In this document: positions 52,753 to 63,310 of the stretch, piece by piece | Layout: every line of letters begins with the position of its first letter | Numbering within the stretch: the first letter of the stretch is position 1 | NCBI GenBank assembly: GCA_018806915.1 | Contig: JAGKQI010000102.1 | Location: 992,001-1,056,000, forward strand | Length of the DNA stretch: 64,000 bases | DNA from: Phytophthora colocasiae | Taxonomy: Eukaryota > Oomycota > Peronosporomycetes > Peronosporales > Peronosporaceae | Direction of reading: 5' to 3' | Position numbers and translations under genes: made by a program | The notes under the pieces: model-generated | What the model was told of the DNA's origin: nothing | Seen by the model: only the letters and a program-made list of their open reading frames with translations | The model's database searches: none

Positions 52753-53945
52753 CTAATTATTATTCATCCAAAATCGTCCACAACGTACAATCCGCTTTTT
52801 GAACTGTAGTGAAAAGAAAGTATTAGTTTACATAGAAGAAAGAGTTTTACAGTTAGTACTCACCCTGTGGTTCATTCCATAAGCAACTGCATTCATCGCT
52901 CCCTAGGAACCAATAGGTTAAATATTATTCATGTACACAACAAAAATCATTCAAGACGTACTTGGAACGGGGTGAAGAAGCTAATGCAATAAAGAATTGA
53001 AGAACTGAGCTCATGATTCAGGGTCACTGCTTGATACGCGAAAGCAAAAACGATCCAAACATTCGGAAGGAAGAATGCCCAACTGTACAGGAGAAGGCGA
53101 TAGTGAATGCGAGTTTCCATATTGGTGGATACGTTGTCGGTCTGTTATCGATGGTAAGTCAGCACTGAACGGTCAAAATGCAGTTTAAAGAACGCTCACC
53201 ATTAAATACAGCAACATCACGTAGGTCACGAGGTTGTGCAAGAAGGTAAGTATCATCGGCACGTAGAAAATAACAAGCTGGACGTAAAACGCCTGTTCGC
53301 TCCACTGGTTGTCACTCCACGAGCGTATCCAACACCAGGGCCGTCCACTTTCACCAACAAGGTCTGTTCCAGACCACGACTGCATGTACAAATGAGCCAC
53401 AGTCTTGATAAAAAAAATAATTAGCTTCGATTCAATTGCAACAGAAATACAAAAAAAAAAACTTTTACCGCGACGGGTATCCCCCATGCCACCAAGTGAT
53501 AGCGGTTCTCGTACAGTTCTGGAGCTTTAGACCTCTGAGTCAATAGCTGGAAAAGGTGGAATGCAAAACACCCAGTCCAAAAGCACGATGCCAATTGAAA
53601 AAATATCAAGGAATATCCCTTCATCAAAGCAAACAGAAGTTAGTAACTTTCTCTGAAGAGTAAAAAAAACTTACAGACCTGAGCAGTGCATATCCTAGAT
53701 GTCTGAAACTCAGACACTTCATCGTTTTGTTCTTCATTCGGCAAATAAAACACGAGAAGCCACGCACACGCAGCCCCTGTATCCGCTAGATGCAAACAAA
53801 ACAGCAATCGTCGTCCACATCTCCGAGACTCTGGAAAGGCCATATAGTGTGCTATCATCACCAGCGCACCGAGCAGCGATACCCCACTAGAGATCCCTAC
53901 AAGTAGCTTAGATGTTGAGAGCTCATGTGCTGCAGCATCGCTCAT
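52753..53945 (-). CDS. cAMP-receptor-like (class E type) GPCR, 6 exons
   Basis: Assembled by eye in transcription order: 53945..53679, 53618..53469, 53424..53200, 53141..52962, 52902..52864 and 52803..52753. All introns are GT-AG and phase 0, giving 303 aa. Translation gives seven hydrophobic helices: one at about residues 12-33, then ADTGAACAWLLVFYL, GYSLIFFQLASCFWTGCFAF, HLVAWGIPVALIIFF, VQLVIFYVPMILTFL, LLLYSWAFFLPNVWIVFAF, and a last one with GAMNAVAYGMN. The WCWI motif before helix 5 and the final GAxNAxAYG motif are typical of the Dictyostelium cAMP-receptor family. A plasma-membrane, G-protein-coupled signalling role is inferred; the ligand is unknown. The cytoplasmic tail is very short (FKKRIVRCGRFWMNNN). 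Confidence 0.85.
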
Positions 53946-54096
53946 AGTCCGCGGCCCCTCTTCAATGTGACGAGTGATTTCGAGGCATTTCTGAAGCGGA
54001 TCCGTCGGATATGTGCGGTTCCGATCGCTTTCATGTGACCTTTCAATAGACGAGCAGTACGAGAAGATCGCAACGTTAGTGAAAAAGTATTATAGT

Positions 54097-56496
54097 TTAG
54101 TCTGGGGTGAAGGTGATACCGCCATCTTTCTGCCGTTTACCGCACAAGCAGCCAAAGAGTTTGACGCATGGCAAGTCGTAGTAATACTTCTCCTCCGGGT
54201 CACTGAGTACTCGATACGCCTCCTTTAGTTTCTCGTATTTGTACGGCTCTGTTTCGTTGTTAAAACGCTTCACCAATGTGTTGTAGGCTGCATCGATCTG
54301 CTCGCGACTTGCCGTCTTCACCAATCCCAGTTTTGCATACATGTCTTTGGCCTTCCACATCCGCACCTCGTAGTATTCGAGCTGTTGCCGCAATGCGTCC
54401 AGTATTCGCATCTCACAGCCAGCCCAGTCGTACATATGTCGCGCACAAAATTTCTTGGCGAGGATCTCCACGTAATGAATGCAGCGCTTGCCTCCGTGCA
54501 GTTCTGTTTCACAGATCCAGTCCGACTCAGGACGCACATATTCCAGTGTGTGCGATAACCCTGCGTATGTGGCTTGAACAGAAAACAGTGTACGCCGTGG
54601 TTGCATCCGATTGCACTCGACTCGAGTATTGTTGCACACGATCTCCAGTAGTGTTGTATTGAGAGGTGCGGTCTGGAACAAGTCATGTTTCTCCATGAAC
54701 GCGTACACGACATCAACTGGTTCTTGTCCCTCTAAGATCTGAACGTCTCCGAGTTTCGAGCTGGCCGACTCCCACACAGGAATATTTATCAGCATTGGCT
54801 CAGCACGCGTGCAATTCGGACGCTTGCGTGGCTCATTGCACACTTCGATGAGGAACTTCTGTCGTTGTCGCAGGGTTAAATTACGCAAAAGTCCATACTC
54901 GTAAATGACGTCGGTGGAATCTTGGCCATCGTAGAAAAGTAGTCGCTCTCGTTGGCCATCTGGTAGCGTGTAGACTGCCTCATAAAGAATCCCAACGTCT
55001 CGTGTGCACTCGAGCCCACTAGCCTGACACACACCAGCAACGATGTTCTTCTTCTCTTCCGGATTCAACTCGTGCTTGTTCCCAAATCTAGCAACAGCAT
55101 CTGCAGGCTCTTCATTATCAAGAACTTCTAAAATTCCAAGACTAGATCCGTTTTGAGCAGCCACCGGTGCTTGGAACACAACTGGAGCGTAACGAGAGCA
55201 CGTAAGTGGTTCCTTTTCTCCCTCTTCGTCTTCTGCCTGCTCCGATGTTGGCATGGAAGAATTACACAAACTATCCAGTAAAACTTCTCGGTCTTCAGGT
55301 GCAAGATTGTGTTTCTCAGCAAACTGGTAGACGACATCGGCAGGTTCTTGGCCTTCAAAAACGTCCACGTAGCCTAAAACCTGCCCACCGTTGTCACCTA
55401 CTGGAATCGATCGTAGAAGTGCTTGGCCTCTAGTGCAAAGAATCCCTTCACGCGTTCCACACAGCGCCCGGAACAACGAAATCTGCAAGTCTCGAGTGAT
55501 GTTCACTTGTCTCGAAAATCTGCGTACGGCATCGGCCAGTTCTTCGTCTTCTCGGATCGCTAGCACACCCACAGTTGTCCCATTCTCTACTTCAACAGGG
55601 GAAGCAAAGACAATAGGCTTCAAGCGCTTACAAGTCACGTACTTGTCCCCGCACACCGTACTTACCAAGTTTTGCCGGAATAATTTAGCCAGCCCGTAGT
55701 GCAATCCAAAGTTGTGCACGACGTCTGCTGGTTCTTCGCCTAACGGAATTCGAAGCACACCAAGTTGTCGTGATTCTCCGGTCTCATCTCTCACAACGAT
55801 ACGCTGTGAATATACCAAGGGAACTTTCCGAGAGCATTGAGTGTCACCAATAGCAGAGCATACCACGTTGAGCAATTGTTCCATTGCAAATATCGGTAGC
55901 TTGTGGTCTTTCACAAACTTGTAGACCTGATCCACCGGCTCGACGTCGTCATAAATCTCAAGTGTTCCGATTTGCACCCCTCGATCTCCCGTGACACCCT
56001 TCGAGTGCATTAAAGCATTGCGCCTTGTACATTCTACGCGAGGTACCTCACAGACTGCGTTAAGCATTATTGCTCTGCCTTCTCTGCCAATGTCGTGTAG
56101 CAACGCAAATCCAAGCACTGCATCCGCAGGCTCTACACCTTCCAGTATCTCAAGCTTTCCCAAGACTCCGCCTCCTGGTGCTTGGATAGGGGTCGAATAA
56201 ATCATCGGAACTTCACGACGGCAGACCACTTGAGGTATCTGACAGATCTGCACCAGCATATCCTGTCTCCAGTCGAGTGTCTGGCCGTGCCGTACGCGAA
56301 AAGCTTCTAAAGTGTCCACTGGTTCTTGTCCCGAGAGTAGCAGGAATCGTCTGTGCTCTGGTGGCGGATCCAGAGGCAGTTCGACTTCGAGTAGAACTTC
56401 CAATGCCATGCAGGAGGCGATGCACAAAAGCATCAGCCATGAGATAATGAGAGGCCATGAAGGTATAGAGGCCCAAACATTATCTTGGCGTCGCAT
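54097..56496 (-). CDS. Secreted/lumenal nine-repeat cysteine protein with HPD-less J-like domain
   Basis: A single exon encodes 799 aa. An N-terminal hydrophobic segment (about residues 14-31, PLIISWLMLLCIASCMAL) should act as a signal peptide or anchor. Nine copies of a unit of about 70-80 residues follow. Each has a short strand (LGxLEI), an acidic turn EEPADVVxxF, a helix, and a Cys ... Cys-x-R pair (for example VCEVPRVECTR). After a further Cys-rich segment (about 640-710), residues 717-770 resemble a J domain (YAKLGLVKTASREQIDAAY ... YEKLKEAYRVLSDPEEKYYYD), but the HPD tripeptide between helices II and III is missing (KRFNNETEP). Several N-glycosylation sequons support a lumenal or external location. 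I know no protein with this repeat; the role is unknown. Confidence 0.85.
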   Translation of the reverse strand: MRRQDNVWASIPSWPLIISWLMLLCIASCMALEVLLEVELPLDPPPEHRRFLLLSGQEPVDTLEAFRVRHGQTLDWRQDMLVQICQIPQVVCRREVPMIYSTPIQAPGGGVLGKLEILEGVEPADAVLGFALLHDIGREGRAIMLNAVCEVPRVECTRRNALMHSKGVTGDRGVQIGTLEIYDDVEPVDQVYKFVKDHKLPIFAMEQLLNVVCSAIGDTQCSRKVPLVYSQRIVVRDETGESRQLGVLRIPLGEEPADVVHNFGLHYGLAKLFRQNLVSTVCGDKYVTCKRLKPIVFASPVEVENGTTVGVLAIREDEELADAVRRFSRQVNITRDLQISLFRALCGTREGILCTRGQALLRSIPVGDNGGQVLGYVDVFEGQEPADVVYQFAEKHNLAPEDREVLLDSLCNSSMPTSEQAEDEEGEKEPLTCSRYAPVVFQAPVAAQNGSSLGILEVLDNEEPADAVARFGNKHELNPEEKKNIVAGVCQASGLECTRDVGILYEAVYTLPDGQRERLLFYDGQDSTDVIYEYGLLRNLTLRQRQKFLIEVCNEPRKRPNCTRAEPMLINIPVWESASSKLGDVQILEGQEPVDVVYAFMEKHDLFQTAPLNTTLLEIVCNNTRVECNRMQPRRTLFSVQATYAGLSHTLEYVRPESDWICETELHGGKRCIHYVEILAKKFCARHMYDWAGCEMRILDALRQQLEYYEVRMWKAKDMYAKLGLVKTASREQIDAAYNTLVKRFNNETEPYKYEKLKEAYRVLSDPEEKYYYDLPCVKLFGCLCGKRQKDGGITFTPD

Positions 56497-56583
56497 CGTT
56501 CAATTCTGAGCGAAATTGATTCGCGTCTCTTCATTTGGATATGAAACCCAAAATCTGTGACGTGGTGCAGACATGGCTACATC

Positions 56584-59500
56584 TCACTCGTCAAGTTTCC
56601 ATTCATCTGCACTGGCAAGACGAAGCCCCAATTGCTTGATTTGCTTCAGTCGCTCCTCACAATTCAGCGCAAAGCCCACCAGCTCCTGGTGGAAAACCTG
56701 ACAGGCCAAATTCGCGTTCAAACACGTGATTTTCACGCTTTCCGAGATGATGGAGCTGGAGACGATCTGTTTGCCGTAAAGCGGTCCGAACGGCGGGATT
56801 CCAGGCTTCACGTGTACTTCCGTTCGGTACTCGTTGTCATTTAGCGGCTGGATAATAATGTGCACGTCGTTGAATTGACTGGATAATGTTTGTATGTCGT
56901 AGTCCTCGTCATATTCCTGCACCAAAATGCAAGGCATTGTCAGTACTGATCTTCAACAGCTCCATCACTTTACTCGTACCTTAAAAATGACATGCACAAA
57001 ATCGTTCCCAATGTGGCGCTTCTTCTTCATCGGTGCGAAATTGTCTACTGCAGAGCTGCCATTCGAATGGCGGCGTTCAGGAATCATCATCGTGGCCACG
57101 TGGAACATAACCTGCAAATTGGCAACAATCGTGTTTGAGTATTGTTTTCGTGGCTAAAATACTGCAAAACACCTCGTACCTGAGCGCATTCATCTTTGTA
57201 GATGAGACCGAATTTACCATCACTGTTGTTTGTTGTGTCAAGCCCTCCTGAATACCCCGGAAGCCCCTCCAGCTTTGTAAAGGTGCCGAGACCTCTGAGA
57301 AAACGCAAGTAGCGTAGCGATCCACCTGCATTTCCCAGGATAGCAGCCTCAGAGGATTGTTTATCGTCTCGAACGTATAACAAACCAATCTTGTGCGTTT
57401 CATACTCCGGAGTACGGTCAAGCACGTTGAGTGCTAGCTTCAGCGGTGGTCCATCACTTAGCAGTTGTGGACGGTTCTCCACTGTGATGTCGAATAACTG
57501 CATCATCAAAAGCATCGGATCGTACTGATGGTCGTCATCAGACAGCAGTGGCAAAGAGTGCGTGGTCCCTGCCCCGGCCCCACTGGAAGCAGACGCGCAG
57601 CTATCTGAGAAGTGTAGTACCCTTGGCGTTAGGGAAGGAAGAGTCGGCGGTTGATCCGCACTGTCATTGAGCGAGAGCTCAGCCATCTCATCCCCAGTTC
57701 TGTCGCTAGCATTGTCCACAAACCCCATTTGACCTTCTGCACTGTCGCCACCGTCTTCAACATCTTCCCGGATAGCACGGATCGCTGGTTTGCCTAGCAG
57801 CCCAGCTTGCCCATCGTCTCCTTCTGCCTGCCTGGAGTTTCTCGAATCGAGTTGAGCTGCGCGTTGTGAGGATTGGCGCACTACAAACAACATACTTGAT
57901 GTCAGATCACCCACTTCTACAGATAATAATTCTGCTTGTCACCTTACTTTGTGTGTTGTCATAATAATACGATGGAGATCCACCAATTCCATCATAGGCT
58001 GGCAACGGTGGAAGTGCGGCAGCAGGCGAGTGCTGGAATGACTGTGCTTTGTTGTCAACCACAGCATCTCGATAGGTTTTCATACCTCTTCCATCACGAG
58101 ATCTGCTGTTCCTCTCTTGAGACCTCGATAGCTTCGTAGATGAGGGTGAGGTTAACTGACTCGGATAAGTCGGTCTCAGTTCTGCTGGTAGTGATCGTTT
58201 CGTAGCCCCAGCATTTGTTGCTCGAGGCGTATCTGTCGATTGCTGGATCCGTCCGTTAGATTGTCTGCAACTTAAGCTAGATTCACAACGTCCATCGCGT
58301 AAGGGATTGTAAAAAAACAGAGAGGGGGGCGATGAGTTTATCACTTGATCATGACACCCGTTCAGCTCCCACCGGCTTGTGCAATTCGCTCTTCGGATCA
58401 CGAGAGATGCATCCCCACGTGAGCTTGTCGTGATCGTAAGCAGTGATCTTCTGTAAACCCACGATCTTGATCGTTGATTGTCAGCTGAAGTTGATGTCTC
58501 GCCTACTTCGTTCCTGCTCTGTCGCGCACTGAGGGCTGAAGGGAAGAGTGAAGACTGAGAGTACGCATAGCACAGCAAAAAATCAACAGCCACCTCTGCG
58601 AGAAGACTGTTGGCTCGGCGCGTACACTGCTGTAGCGTTGGCATCGCCAAGGCGGCAAGTGACTTTCTGTTCTTGCGGTCACTCTGATGGACAAGTTTGC
58701 ACAGTAGACGAAAAGCAAGGTATGCGAGCTGCCTTGACTTTGCATACTCGAAACCAAGCAGCAAAGCTTCCACAATTGATTTTCGAGCAGGCAGCGCGAT
58801 TTCTTCGGGTACACCACTGAGTTTTGGTGCGATAGTGCTCAATAGCTCCAGCACAGCTACGAATGCATCCGGTCGAAAGTCTCCATCAACTGTCGTGACA
58901 CAACCTCGTAAATTTTGAAAAATTTCGTCAAGCTGCATAAGCACAGACTCTGGTGCGAGCAGTGCTAACAGACTCAAGGCGGTTGTCGTTGTGTGCAGAA
59001 GCTTAAACTCTGCGTCAAAGAGCTGACGCAAGAAACCTTGCAGCCGGGCTCTGTCTTTTCGCGATGGACGGCTTGTTGTAGTACGCGTTGATGCTGATCC
59101 TAACGAAGCCTTGCTCACAGATCCAGAGAGTGCATGGAAGAGATTGCCATGGGAAGCAGACGTTCCGAACCGTGACAACACCCGAGACGTAAACCCAAGG
59201 GGCGTACCAGAGTACGTACCGGCTGCACTGAGCTGGGATTCTTCTTCGTGATGATAGAGAATATTTGGCGAAGATGCTGAAGAAGATAAGGTCGAGTCTT
59301 CTGCAGAAACTACGCTAGCGAACAGGTCCTTCTCAGCGACAGCCAATCGTAGGTTCATCATACCAGTCAAGCATCGAGTGAGTTCTTGGACGGTGTTATC
59401 GTGCAGATCAGCTTCATAGCTAACAAGAAGCTGCAGTAGCTCGATTCCCATCGCAAGGAATCGTGTTTTAGCAAGTAAGGCAGCTGTTGCCTGTAGGCTT

Positions 59501-62500
59501 GCACAAAATGCCACTTCAGGGTTCTCACCCCCTCCAGTGCTCATGGACCTTGTTGACGCATGAATCGAACGGACAAGTTCTGCATCTGTCAGATGGATCG
59601 AGCGTCCGATGCATTTCCAATCTTCTTGCGATTTTTGTTCTTGATGAACCAGCGCCGATTCGTTTGCTTCACTAGATGTTTGCTCATGAAGAAGTTTCTC
59701 AACCTCGTCGGGAATGGCAGCTCGACCAAAGGCCCGGTAATCGATACTTGCAACAACCTTCACCGAAACTTCGCCCACATCCACATCTTCGAGAATGGCG
59801 CGGTTTTCCAGCATTGTCTTGATGCCTCTTACAGCCATACGGAAAAGTTCTGCGTCAGGTTCAGCGCTCACCAGTGTCAGTAGAGCACGCAGTGCACGAG
59901 CTATTGGTACACAAGCAGCAGTCAAATGTACGCCGGTCGTATTGGTCCGAGCCGCACGCCGAGACACAAACAAGAAACGAGAGGTGCGCACATGTTGCTG
60001 TTCCTTCCATTGGAGCTTCCCATCCGTCGCGCGGGCTTCACACACGTACAGCAGACACGAAAGCGCGGCATGTCGAACAGCACGGTTTCGATGCGTTTCG
60101 ACAGTCGTGGCAAGAAGATCATACATGCGAACAGCCCGGCCTGGCGGCAAATGGTCGAATGCTGACGAGAAAAGAGCAACAATACCTGAAGCAGCCACAA
60201 GCTGAGCGTCTTCATAACTTGAAAGCGTCATCGCACTGGCCAAGATGTCCAGAAGCGAGTCAAACTTCACACTTTCTAACTGCCGGGCAACTTCAACTAT
60301 AAAGCCGAGAGAACGCCGGCGAACCTCCGGGTCATTATCTTCGTATACCCGTCCAAGCGTCGGGATCACTACTTCTTCAATCACACGGTCTTCGCAGACA
60401 TTGCGACTTGTCCACAGATTGATTCGCAATACCTCAAGAGCTTCCAATCGCACTGTACTTGGTACAGGAAGCGAGTCGCCATCAGGACTAACACACGAGA
60501 AAAATATTCGCATCGCCGCCGACAAAGTCGACAGCCAGTCGAGGTGGTATCCTGGGTGGGAAGCTTCAGCTCGTTGCCGCAACAAAAACAGCATCGAATT
60601 TTCACTGAGATGTGGCAAATATTCCTCCAGGATATTGAGAAACGCACACACATCTCCAGCAAATTGCTGCTGCTCCACAAGGTCTTCCACGGCTTGCAGC
60701 GTATCGAGAAGCTCGCGTGGAATTCTCGTGTGTTGGATTGACACTGAAAGTTGAGGCTGCGGCTGGTCAGCCACATCATTTTCTGGGTGAATAGCCGCTG
60801 AACGATGTACTTTGGTGTCTAACCTTCGACTTTCAGCATGATCAGCTCGCTGAGGATCTTCTTCAAATTCAATTTCATCCGTCATTGAAACCCACGGCCT
60901 CAGAATATGTAACATGCGTAAAATGACATCCCATTCCATGACCAGCCGTCGTTTCTCCCGATTGTTGTTTAAACCGCTTGATGTTTCTGTTTCGTGGGTA
61001 TTGTCTCCAGTATGTGATGATAACTTAACTGACGCGTCGGCAGCACTGGTGGCTGATGGATGCGCTGCGCCAAACTTCTTAATCAAACGCTGAATCGACA
61101 AAATAACCTCGAATATGACCACTCCACGGCAACAATGCACAGCCTGTTCAAGAGCCAGTAAGATAGGAGCCCAAGCAATGTCGTCAAACTTAGCCACTCG
61201 TTGAGAGCCCCAGCAAGACATTCCCACAAAAAATACAGCGCCTCGAAGAACCCACGCAGAATTGGCTCCGGTTGGATGCTCTAGCAGCTGAAGTAGACCG
61301 CGAAGCACAAGGAAACCTGAGCTCCCATTCAGTAATAGCTTCATCACTGACCACGTTCCATGTCCATCAGCATTCACAAGGCAGCAGAGCGACCGAAGGC
61401 ATACTGGAGTACTAGCTGCGAAGGCTAAATCATGGGTAGCTAGCACGTGGAAAAAGGCGACAAATCTGCGGCATGCGTCTAAATCATTGCGACTCCACGC
61501 CATATCACACCGCGCACTGATAACTGACACAATAGCGATCACCTTGTCACGGTCCAGTGCTCGCGGGCTGCGTCGCAAAATACTCTGGATGAGGCCTAAC
61601 AGGTCGCGCTGGGCATCCGAATGCTCCAATAGCCGCAGCAAGAACCAGCCAAGCTCGACGTGGAAAGGCTCCAAATGACGTCCATCCTGCGTCAGCGCTC
61701 GAAGAGCCTTCTGCTGTAGCAAAAAGTCTCCAGGTGGGTGTGTCTCCAGTCGAAGGTAGATTTTCCTCCTCAGCGCGGGTGTCAGTCTTTCTCCAAAGCG
61801 CAGCAAGCACAACTGCACCACTTCAAATGCCAGTGCACGGACACTTGGGTTACGGTGATCGAACAGGTCTGCGATGCAATCTAGCAACGCGTCAATCTCC
61901 GCGAGCGTCAGGGTCACTTTGGACGTCTGCGGCCTGTCACTGGAGGTCATAGAGCTAAAGCTACTAAATGTAGAGCCGCTGCTCGCAACTGAGCTACGTC
62001 TTCCCTCTCCAGCAGATTCGTGCTCTTCCTGTACACTGCCTAGAGCCTCTCCACCCATCAGGGAGAGTCCAGGGCCGGGAAATGTAGCAGACGTGATTCC
62101 ATCGTCTGTAGAAGACGGCTGCGATCGCAGCAGCGTCAATACGCGCTCCACACCTCGCACGAAAGAGCGCTCTTCGGACCGTTGCCTCTGTCGTTTGCAA
62201 AGCTTCTGGAGCTGCAGCACCAGTTCCGAGGACGCGCGGTCGCTATCGTCGCCACCACTGCGGCTTCTGCTGCGACGTCCAATGTTTGCACTAAGTCCGA
62301 GACCAACTCCACGCGAGGTAATTGTGCTACTGGAAGACGAGGAGCGGCGCAGGTCTGGTGCGCTTGCGGCGGCGGTTAATAAGGCCGCAGCATCGGTTGT
62401 TTCGGTCGCGTCACAATTGGGCTGTTGTTGCGACGTATACGTCTTCTCGGAACAAGTTGACGCATCTAGTGCATTGTCGTGTGTGTCGGCGTTAATATCC

Positions 62501-62586
62501 ACGTCGAAACTCGCGTCATGAGAACTCTCACCGACGTCTACAGATACAGGAAGAGAGCCATCCGACGCAAGCTCCGCGTCTTCCAT
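56584..62586 (-). CDS. TSC2: Tuberin (TSC2) homologue with Rap-GAP domain (4 exons)
   Basis: Exons in transcription order: 62586..57948, 57916..57180, 57111..56980 and 56916..56584, with phase-matched GT-AG introns, give 1946 aa. The first intron is only 31 nt. The N-terminal 200 residues are Ser-rich; residues about 230-1000 are a HEAT/ARM-type helical repeat region as in tuberin. The Rap-GAP domain occupies about 1685-1920: THKIGLLYVRDD, YSGGLDTTNNSDGKFGLIYKDE, VMFHVATMM and KRHIGNDFVHVIF, where Asn1828 is the catalytic asparagine thumb. Tuberin is the GAP for the GTPase Rheb and restrains TORC1 (family knowledge). The stop is 87 bp from the start of the next gene downstream. Exon 1 was taken as continuous. 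Confidence 0.9.
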
Positions 62587-63109
62587 TTCGGATCAGATTT
62601 GCATCAGACAGTTGCAATTGTGTAACAGTGATGTGGCAGTCTGGTGCAATGAATGTTAGAGGAGATGATAAAAATACGATTATGAAGAGATCATCCACCG
62701 TTAATTCGATGTGTACCACTAATGCGGTGGCACGCACCACCAAAAACAGCTTGATAATCACTAACTAACAAAAGAGCGGCGAAGACCTATTAGATGGAGC
62801 TGAGCACTAATGCAAACCAGTCGATCACTACCGAAGATACTTGTACTCTATCATTTTTAAAATCAATGACAACACGGCAGATCCATCACACTTCCATCGG
62901 CATGGATGGAGGCCCCATCCATCCATGCTCCATTGACAATGGGCCATTGGAGTCCAATTTCGAGCTGCATTCTTGTCGTGTTCATAGCTCAAATAGGGGT
63001 ATCTATACTACCTGCATTTTGGCTATTTGCCTTGCGATCGAAAGCGTGGCGATCCCCTGGCAATTGGCAGTGACGTATTCTCTTACCTTTCTGCCTGCAC
63101 CATCGTTTT
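62587..63109. other. Upstream region of the tuberin gene
   Basis: No gene recognised. It holds an inverted repeat CATGGATGG/CCATCCATG at 62901..62927 with a 9-base loop. Open frames here look like chance readings. Confidence 0.4.
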
Positions 63110-63310
63110 GTTGCGTTGTAGCGCAGCAGTTCGGCCACAATCTCAGTGCATCCACCTTGCACTGCCACGTGAAGAGCTGATCACCAATTACAACGTCCGT
63201 CGATGCAGTAAGTAAACCACAACACCAATGTATCCTCCTTTGCTAGCCAAGTAAAGGCGGTAGCTTTGACGTGCCTTGCATCTGACCATCCAGAGGTTAG
63301 CCTTATTTGA
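63110..63310 (-). pseudogene. Broken ankyrin-repeat remnant
   Basis: On the minus strand one frame reads LYLASKGGYIGVVVYLLHR and ends at TAA 63188. A second frame just downstream reads ALHVAVQGGCTEIVAELLRYNA. Both match the ankyrin helix-turn-helix consensus (TALHxAAxxGHxEVVxxLL), but they lie in different frames separated by stops, so this is part of a decayed ankyrin gene. Confidence 0.55.

Noticed and set aside
62794..63180. A 128-codon plus-strand frame with hydrophobic segments
   Set aside because: It overlaps an inverted repeat and the antisense ankyrin remnant, and its composition is not gene-like.
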